Shown here piece after piece: positions 9,091 through 14,024 of a stretch of DNA of 14,024 nucleotides. Position 1 is the stretch's first letter, and each line of letters starts with the position of its first letter. The position numbers and the translations under genes were made by a program. The notes below the pieces were generated by a model. It searched no databases, was not told the origin of the DNA, and saw only the letters and a program-made list of their open reading frames with translations. This DNA is from DYMC01 sp035406705 (GTDB lineage: Bacteria > Verrucomicrobiota > Lentisphaeria > Victivallales > GWF2-50-93), in contig CAYRRM010000049.1 in assembly GCA_964426675.1 (NCBI GenBank), forward strand, positions 1-14,024, read 5' to 3'.

Positions 9091-9312
9091 TTATAACAAT
9101 TTAAATTTTTCGGAATTTCCAATACCGGTAAATTGTTTTTTGGCAAGCTCCAACTCCTGCTCAAGAACGGTAAATATTTTTTTTACATCTTCAGCCGTAT
9201 ACTCATAAACATTTTTATTGGAAAGATTACCTATAAGCCTAATCATTTCTAAGGCCTTGTTTGTCCTGCTTTCTGCAATTCTTATAAATCTTTCTCTTTT
9301 AGTCTCTTTCAT
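9091..9312 (-). CDS. Small conserved hypothetical protein (73 aa), first gene of the restriction operon
   Basis: A helical, charged 73-aa protein with the pattern RERFIRIAESRTNKALE, then IGNLSN, then YEYTAEDVKKIF. I recall near-identical short proteins in many Firmicutes accessory regions, without known function. An upstream ATG at 9369 is in frame, but it lies within the -35 of the predicted promoter, and the ATG at 9312 has a ribosome binding site (TGAGG, plus-strand 9322-9326), so the short form is preferred. It ends in TAA, overlapping the ribosome binding site of the GHKL gene. It could be a small regulator or complex subunit; nothing in the sequence decides. Confidence 0.7.
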   Translation of the reverse strand: MKETKRERFIRIAESRTNKALEMIRLIGNLSNKNVYEYTAEDVKKIFTVLEQELELAKKQFTGIGNSEKFKLL

Positions 9313-9340
9313 ATACGCATTCCTCAAATATTCTGTAAAT

Positions 9341-9369
9341 ATTATAAAATATGACAAGAATATTTTCAA
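9341..9369 (-). promoter_or_regulatory. Sigma-70 promoter of the restriction operon
   Basis: On the minus strand, -35 TTGAAA (9369-9364) and -10 TATAAT (9346-9341) are separated by exactly 17 bp. The start point would fall near 9334, about 22 bases upstream of the ATG at 9312, with the ribosome binding site between. The core matches the promoter upstream of the 1017-aa gene. The background is AT-rich, so chance matches occur, but element quality, spacing and position agree. Confidence 0.65.
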
Positions 9370-9373
9370 CTAA

Positions 9374-9407
9374 ATATTATAATTTTTTAAAAATATTTTT
9401 ATAATAT
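9374..9407 (-). terminator. Weak AT-only hairpin after the 1017-aa gene
   Basis: Nine-base arms ATATTATAA (9374-9382) and TTATAATAT (9399-9407) are perfect inverted repeats with T and A runs in the loop, starting 4 bp after the stop of the 1017-aa gene. With no G or C in the stem it would be a poor intrinsic terminator, and it may reflect AT-rich spacer sequence only. Confidence 0.25.
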
Positions 9408-9411
9408 AATT

Positions 9412-12400
9412 TCAATCCATTAAATCTTTTTGCCTTAGATATTTGATAAATTCAATTTCAGGTAATGCCTTTTTTTGTCTTAAATGAGCAATCAATTCAT
9501 CATAGCTAAATATATTTAACTCTTTTTTTATTACTATTACATAAGATTGTTTGAACTGTCTCGCTGAAGTTATTGCAATAAATCTATCTGACCATTTATT
9601 GATTACGCTGTATAATAGCCATTGATTCCATTCGCAATTTATTTTGGGCATGAGTGAGAATTTATTGAATCTTTTTAACGAAAGGAAGTCATCATAATTC
9701 ATGGCAGTCCCCAAAATATCTTCCGCAAACTGTAATTTATATTTATTGACTCCAATTATGTCTATTTTAGATATTGTTGCTTTATCTTTAAAGATAAATG
9801 TGTCATTTTGGGAATTTATAAAATCTATAATACTGTTAAGCGGCAATTTGTTTTCCCGAGCATAATCCGTTAAATCCTCAATTAATACTTCTCCATTGCT
9901 TTTCAGATAATCGCGCAAGCGTTCTTCGGCGCGTTCTATAATTATCCCTTTTTCTGCAAAAAACGGACGTTGCAATTCAAACTCATCTTCGAGGTAGGTC
10001 TTTAACACGCTGAATAATTGATATTGGTTTTCAATAAATAACCTTTCAAGCATAGATTTATCTTCTAATACTAAAACAGTTAATAAATCACGAGAATGGC
10101 ATATTCTACCATTTGCAACCATATCTCGCATAATATTCTTTATCTTTATTAAATCATCTTCTGTAATGGGATATTTATCTTTGTGTATATAATGGCCAAA
10201 CAAGTTTATGATATCATCTTCGGCCACTACAAAAGCGAGAATAACATTTGACAAAGCGGGAAATTCTTCCAATATATCTTGCTTAGACAGAGGTTTTGTT
10301 GATTCCTTAATAAAATCATAAACTAACTTATGTATCGATGTATACTCTCTGGATTTTGATATATAATCTCTTCTGAAAAAAAGCATATCATTATATTCCT
10401 GCTTAATAATACCTTGTAAAAAGTATTTATTGTTAACCCCTTGTTCTCTTAATTTATCTTCAAATTCATAGAATAAGGTATTCACTAATATTATTTCTCT
10501 TGGGTAATTTACTATAAATGCATATAATTCTTCCAATAATTCATCAGAAATGTATTTTTCTTGCCTTGGTTTATATGTTCCTCTATCGCACAGAATGGCA
10601 ACGTCTGGGATTCTCGCAACGATTGCTCTGTTATTAATAGGCAATTTGTTATCAGCAAAATCCTTATTATAAAAATCTCTAAACTTTTCTATCTCTTTTT
10701 CATTATAAATATGTATACCTTCTTTAAAATACTTTCTCAGTATAATGTCATATTTTTCGGAAAGACTCAGTTTATTCTTTGAATAAAAAGTATTATTATC
10801 TAAATAATCTTGCACCATTACCTTTTTACAAAAATCTCTTGGTATTTCAAAGCCTAAATCAAAGAAAGCATTATGCATTTTGTCAATAGTCTTTTCCATA
10901 TCCTCTTTGGAGATTATAGATGGCAGCTTTGCTGTTTCCAATAATAATTCCTTATACCAATCTAAATCGTCTTGAGGGAAATAAAATATATCCAATTCTT
11001 CAATATAAGCAATATCTGATAGATTGCAAACCTTTAACAAATATATAAATAAATTTGAATAGGTTCCGATTATGGAATCAATTTCATTGGGAGTTATATA
11101 ATTAGGGTTATTTGAATGAGCTCTTAATATATTGCTTATACTACCGTATCTATTATTATAAAAAGTATTGAAGGCTTCTATATATTTTTTTTCTATTTGT
11201 CTTACTCGCTCTCTTGTAATACAAAATAAATCGCCTACGGTTTGTAATGTATTTCCCTCCATACGTTTGGACAATATAGATAAGTATAATTCCCAATTCT
11301 TTGACACATTTCCTAATTTGTTTTTTTGATTGACAATTCCAAAGAAGGTCTTTGACAAAGTTTCTCTAATACTGAGTGATAGTTTTTCTAGATAATTCAA
11401 TATGTTGGGGGATTTCTTGTAAAGTTCTAATGCTTGTTCATCGGTTATTAAGTGAAGATCGCATAACAAAATAAGGCCTTGTTGTTCTAATAATTTTGAA
11501 ATATTATAAGGTAATATATATTTTATTATTAATTTCTTATTGTCTGGATTAATATTTTCAATAGCTTTCCTAAATTGAGTTATAACCTTTCTTTCTACTT
11601 CAGCATTTTTATATTCCTTGATAAAAGCTAAAATTGCATCCTTAAGAATCTCTTCGTTATGAAAGATTTCAATGGCCTCCTCTTCAGAAAAAAGAGATAA
11701 AAATGCATATAAGAAATCATATGCATTTTTTAGTTTAGATAAATCTGTTTCTAAATAATTTTTATTTTGAAATATACTTAATACCCTTAATATATAGTTT
11801 ATATCGTTTTTCAGGGCATATTTTATGGATTCTAAACCAAGTGTTTTAATTGATTGTGCAATTAACAATCTTTTTTTAATAATATCTTGTTCATAATAAT
11901 TTGATTTGTTAAGATATTTTGAAGCTAATTCAACTATTGAATCTTTTTTTATAATAGCATGGGAATTTAGGAACTTTTGCAAATTACTTCTATTGAGATT
12001 TTTTACTTTAAATACTTTGCGTAAATAATCATATATCTGCTCAAAATCCACTTCTCTAATATTATTATAATCAAAATATTCTAAGAGTTTTTCAATCAAA
12101 TCTTTAATGGGTATCTTTCTTTTTTTAGTACAATAATAAAACTCAACTCTATCATTTTGCGTTACAGAAACTAAATTTTCATTTTTCCTTTCTTTTATTT
12201 GAGGTTTTCCATTTCCAATAACAGGCTCAAATTCTTTTAATATATTCTTGGAGATTATGCTTTCATTACCAATAATACTTTTTAAATCCGAGCGGGTAAA
12301 AGTAGAATATCCATATATTTTTGCTAATTCCTTATATATATAATAAAATGGCAAATTTTCTGACTTACTAAATATCTTTTTCAAAACGAGATAAAAATCC

Positions 12401-12465
12401 TTTGAATCAACAGCAATTTTTCCAAGATTTATTATATTATTATTCTCAAATCCAATATCTTTCAC
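9412..12465 (-). CDS. Large protein with sigma-70 region 4-like helix-turn-helix
   Basis: A 1017-aa protein. Residues 404-427 (TLQTVGDLF, then ITRERVRQIEKK) match the sigma-70 region 4.2 helix-turn-helix that reads the -35 element. Just before it, at about 315-375, a segment with LLEQQGLILLCDLHLITDEQ resembles the helix-hairpin-helix of the RNA polymerase alpha C-terminal domain (tentative). The flanks look like repeated winged-helix-sized modules (about 20-75, 115-175, 650-715, 720-775). There is no sigma region 2, nuclease or ATPase motif. The start is GTG with AGAGGT (plus-strand 12474-12479) 8 bases upstream; it ends in TGA. The gene is visibly more AT-rich than the restriction operon and has its own promoter. 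It could be a transcription-linked DNA-binding regulator or a defence sensor; function unknown. Confidence 0.8.
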   Translation of the reverse strand: MKDIGFENNNIINLGKIAVDSKDFYLVLKKIFSKSENLPFYYIYKELAKIYGYSTFTRSDLKSIIGNESIISKNILKEFEPVIGNGKPQIKERKNENLVSVTQNDRVEFYYCTKKRKIPIKDLIEKLLEYFDYNNIREVDFEQIYDYLRKVFKVKNLNRSNLQKFLNSHAIIKKDSIVELASKYLNKSNYYEQDIIKKRLLIAQSIKTLGLESIKYALKNDINYILRVLSIFQNKNYLETDLSKLKNAYDFLYAFLSLFSEEEAIEIFHNEEILKDAILAFIKEYKNAEVERKVITQFRKAIENINPDNKKLIIKYILPYNISKLLEQQGLILLCDLHLITDEQALELYKKSPNILNYLEKLSLSIRETLSKTFFGIVNQKNKLGNVSKNWELYLSILSKRMEGNTLQTVGDLFCITRERVRQIEKKYIEAFNTFYNNRYGSISNILRAHSNNPNYITPNEIDSIIGTYSNLFIYLLKVCNLSDIAYIEELDIFYFPQDDLDWYKELLLETAKLPSIISKEDMEKTIDKMHNAFFDLGFEIPRDFCKKVMVQDYLDNNTFYSKNKLSLSEKYDIILRKYFKEGIHIYNEKEIEKFRDFYNKDFADNKLPINNRAIVARIPDVAILCDRGTYKPRQEKYISDELLEELYAFIVNYPREIILVNTLFYEFEDKLREQGVNNKYFLQGIIKQEYNDMLFFRRDYISKSREYTSIHKLVYDFIKESTKPLSKQDILEEFPALSNVILAFVVAEDDIINLFGHYIHKDKYPITEDDLIKIKNIMRDMVANGRICHSRDLLTVLVLEDKSMLERLFIENQYQLFSVLKTYLEDEFELQRPFFAEKGIIIERAEERLRDYLKSNGEVLIEDLTDYARENKLPLNSIIDFINSQNDTFIFKDKATISKIDIIGVNKYKLQFAEDILGTAMNYDDFLSLKRFNKFSLMPKINCEWNQWLLYSVINKWSDRFIAITSARQFKQSYVIVIKKELNIFSYDELIAHLRQKKALPEIEFIKYLRQKDLMD
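11699..11730. repeat. Perfect 12-bp inverted repeat inside the 1017-aa gene
   Basis: The arms are AAAAATGCATAT (11699-11710) and ATATGCATTTTT (11719-11730), with an 8-bp spacer. It lies in coding sequence, where it encodes a FLYAFLS-type helix. It could form a hairpin in the mRNA or be a coincidence of AT-rich codons. Confidence 0.6.
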
Positions 12466-12497
12466 GGGTTTTTACCTCTGTATAAACCTTTCTTATC

Positions 12498-12526
12498 ATT
12501 ATACCTTGAAAAGAGACATTTTTCAA
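12498..12526 (-). promoter_or_regulatory. Sigma-70 promoter of the 1017-aa gene
   Basis: On the minus strand, -35 TTGAAA (12526-12521) and a perfect -10 TATAAT (12503-12498) have a 17-bp spacer. The expected start near 12491 gives a short leader of about 25 bases before the GTG at 12465. The spacer is filled by one arm and the centre of an inverted repeat (see 12504-12528). Confidence 0.72.
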
Positions 12527-12528
12527 GG
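12504..12528. promoter_or_regulatory. Candidate operator: perfect 9-bp inverted repeat over the -35 and spacer
   Basis: CCTTGAAAA (12504-12512) and TTTTCAAGG (12520-12528) flank a 7-bp centre. One arm contains the -35 hexamer and the other directly abuts the -10. This placement is typical of a repressor dimer site that blocks polymerase. As a hairpin it is not followed by a T run on either strand, so it is not a convincing terminator. The cognate regulator is unknown. Confidence 0.55.
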
Positions 12529-12664
12529 CATATTATTGTTTGATATAATACAAGTATTTTTATCTGCAAAGGATTTGATTGTCAAAAATCTTCAACCGGA
12601 AATGTAGGGGCAAAATGAATTAATGTTAAGATACATATATCGTGTCTATGTAAAGCTCTTTTGT

Positions 12665-13654
12665 TCAATCCTCATCAGACTCTTTATATTTGCTTTTTGG
12701 CGTTATTTCTTTCAATTTTTTTCGTGCCTTTTTCCCGTATACACCAAGAGGCTTTATTGCTTCTTTAATAAAGTCATATAACTCGTCATCCATAACCTCA
12801 TCAATATCCCAAGCATAATTAGATATGAAAGAATACCAAAAATCACCCAGGTCCATAAGAGTATAGCTGCCTTTCTAATGTTCTAAACAGGTATTATACG
12901 CTTTTTTTATTTGGGCATAGTCCTTTTTCTCTGCAAAAAACTTTAAGTAATCACGCATAAAAAACTCTTCAAAACCTTCCCACTTGTATTTAATAAATTG
13001 CAATTCAAACAATTTATCGTTATTTTTTAAATACGCATAAAGTTTTTCGATGTTTTCTTCTTCACATTCAAACAACCAATAAGTCGTTCTTAATAGCAAA
13101 TCGTTCACGGTGCCATGCCTGTGTTTTTCACCCATTTTAAACACTTCATCAAACGGGAAATGGGTTAAAAGAAAATCGTAATATTTTAATGCTCTTTTAA
13201 AATCAAATTCACTTACACGGCCAATTATCTCGACAAAATCACAAGATAGTTCCTTTCGCCACTTGGGATTAAATTCGTTATGCAATTCGGGAAAAATGTC
13301 AAACAGAGCGGTGCCCAATTCCCAATAATCCGAGCCTTCGTTATAGTATTTCCAAAGTCCTTCCATAGGTAATGTCCTGGGAGGTTCTTCCACCGAAAAG
13401 CTGAGAGTTATAGAGCCGATTGTCCTTTCATCATCATAATCACTGTCTGATTTTTCTGTTTCATTGTCAATTTCTTCATCGATGTTATCATCGATATAAT
13501 CGTCAGACTCTTCAAATTGTTCCCTGTAATACCCATCCTCGATTTTCTCTTTTTCATCCATCCATTCATCGTAATCCTCGAACTGTCTCGCATCATGATA
13601 CGGATTGCTTAGATAATCATCAATATCGTCCCAAAAATCATCTTTTTTGCTCAT
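12665..13654 (-). pseudogene. Unrecognised acidic protein gene interrupted by an in-frame TAG
   Basis: A 330-codon frame for a 329-residue protein if the TAG at codon 260 is read through. I recognise no family. Residues about 5-75 are extremely rich in Asp and Glu and probably disordered. The rest looks like an alpha-helical solenoid rich in aromatic residues (WELGTALFDIFPELHNEF and similar). After the TAG the same frame continues for 69 codons (KGSYTLMDLGDFWYSF, then a Lys-rich tail) and stops at TGA. A separate 63-aa gene starting at the ATG 12856 is possible, but no good ribosome binding site precedes it and the helical pattern continues across, so one split gene is preferred. The ATG at 13654 has TGGAGAA (plus-strand 13661-13667). 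It follows the upstream gene by 24 bp. Confidence 0.7.
12875..12877 (-). other. In-frame TAG at codon 260 of the unrecognised acidic gene
   Basis: The codon context is CAT TAG AAA, between NTCLEH and KGSYTLMDLG. The downstream piece stays open in the same frame to a TGA. The gene is unrelated to the restriction operon, which matters when judging whether the other TAGs are decay or recoding. Confidence 0.8.
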
Positions 13655-13678
13655 TACTATTTCTCCACATTTTATAAT

Positions 13679-14024
13679 TTATTTTTTATCATAGGGGTCT
13701 GCCAATCTAAAAACATCATCAAAAACAATGCCTATTGAAAATTTGTCATCTGTTCTTGCGCATATTTCAAAATTGTCAGCTACAGCTAAAACTTCCCTAA
13801 ATTTTTCCATATCATCAAAGACAACCAAATCAGTTATTATTTCAAAGCACATTGATGTCCCTATTAACTTATCTAAAAATTTTGAACTATCTAATATTTC
13901 CGGATCTATTGGCGCCGAAAAGCGAACTCTTCCGGGATTTGAATTTTCTGCAAGTTCAGCAATGGTTCTTATTCTTAAATTGCAACTACAAGTGCAACGG
14001 TTTGTATAATAAGTTCTTTCAGTT
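13679..14024 (-). CDS. 3' part of an unrecognised gene, cut by the window edge
   Basis: A frame open from the window edge (codons from 14023) to a TAA at 13679-13681, 114 residues. The last two thirds look like real protein (TIAELAENSNPGRVRFSAP, then FEIITDLVVFDDMEKF, ending in RLADPYDKK). The first 15 residues are odd, with a cysteine cluster (RCTCSC), while another frame over the same bases gives a more ordinary hydrophobic peptide ending in TAA at 13975-13977. A frameshift or a gene junction near 13980 is therefore possible. The stop lies 24 bp before the next ATG, so both genes are probably cotranscribed. No family recognised. Confidence 0.55.
   Translation of the reverse strand, partial: TERTYYTNRCTCSCNLRIRTIAELAENSNPGRVRFSAPIDPEILDSSKFLDKLIGTSMCFEIITDLVVFDDMEKFREVLAVADNFEICARTDDKFSIGIVFDDVFRLADPYDKK

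Noticed and set aside
12504..12528. The palindrome as an intrinsic terminator
   Set aside because: No T run follows the stem on either strand, and the position over the -35 and spacer fits an operator better.
12541..12549. A divergent plus-strand promoter (TATAAT at 12544-12549)
   Set aside because: No -35 at usual spacing, and no plus-strand gene follows.
12466..12664. A suppressor tRNA or other RNA gene in the longest intergenic gap
   Set aside because: I found no cloverleaf, TTCRA loop or CCA end. The gap holds the promoter and palindrome, and no other structure that I can support.
13728..14009. Plus-strand 93-aa open frame
   Set aside because: It is antisense to the 3' end of an unrecognised minus-strand gene whose translation is more protein-like and is spaced like an operon member.
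1..14024. CRISPR array, transposon ends or phage structural genes
   Set aside because: No regularly spaced repeats, transposase, integrase or phage structural motif was seen.

Overview
This is a low-GC bacterial segment. All recognisable genes lie on the minus strand, so gene order runs from high to low coordinates. Promoters look like ordinary sigma-70 sites (TTGAAA, 17 bp, TATAAT) and starts have strong AGGAGG-type ribosome binding sites. I cannot name the organism. A low-GC host-associated or anaerobic bacterium would fit (Firmicutes, spirochaete or Endomicrobium-like), but nothing in the window decides this. There are no rRNA, tRNA, CRISPR or transposase genes.

Layout from right to left. 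(a) 14024-12665: the 3' end of an unrecognised gene, then an unrecognised 330-codon gene with an acidic N-terminus, interrupted by an in-frame TAG. (b) 12664-12466: a short intergenic region holding a promoter with a perfect 9-bp inverted repeat packed into its -35/spacer region. (c) 12465-9412: a very AT-rich 1017-aa gene with a clear sigma-70 region-4.2-like helix-turn-helix. (d) A second promoter with the same core elements at 9369-9341, followed by a tightly packed operon: a 73-aa conserved small protein, a 643-aa GHKL (MutL/MORC-like) ATPase, a 294-aa unknown, a 256-aa DUF6339-like protein, type III DNA methyltransferase Mod, type III restriction helicase-nuclease Res, and a zinc-ribbon plus EVE/PUA-like protein. 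I read (d) as an expanded type III restriction-modification defence operon. The Mod/Res core is classical. The GHKL ATPase, the two companions and the possible modified-base reader are accessory.

The most striking feature is the stop codons. Mod, Res and the 330-codon gene have no indels and are full length, but are cut by five in-frame stops. Four are TAG, one of them at the almost invariant Gln of the Mod FIMVQLPE motif, and one is TAA in Mod. No gene in the window ends in TAG: seven end in TAA and three in TGA. Either these are young pseudogenes with pure nonsense lesions, or TAG is read as an amino acid (glutamine best fits) and only the TAA is a real lesion or sequencing error. Clustering of the TAGs in three genes and the TAA in Mod favour decay. 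Their identity, positions, the lack of frameshifts and the absence of terminal TAG favour recoding or suppression. The window alone cannot settle it.
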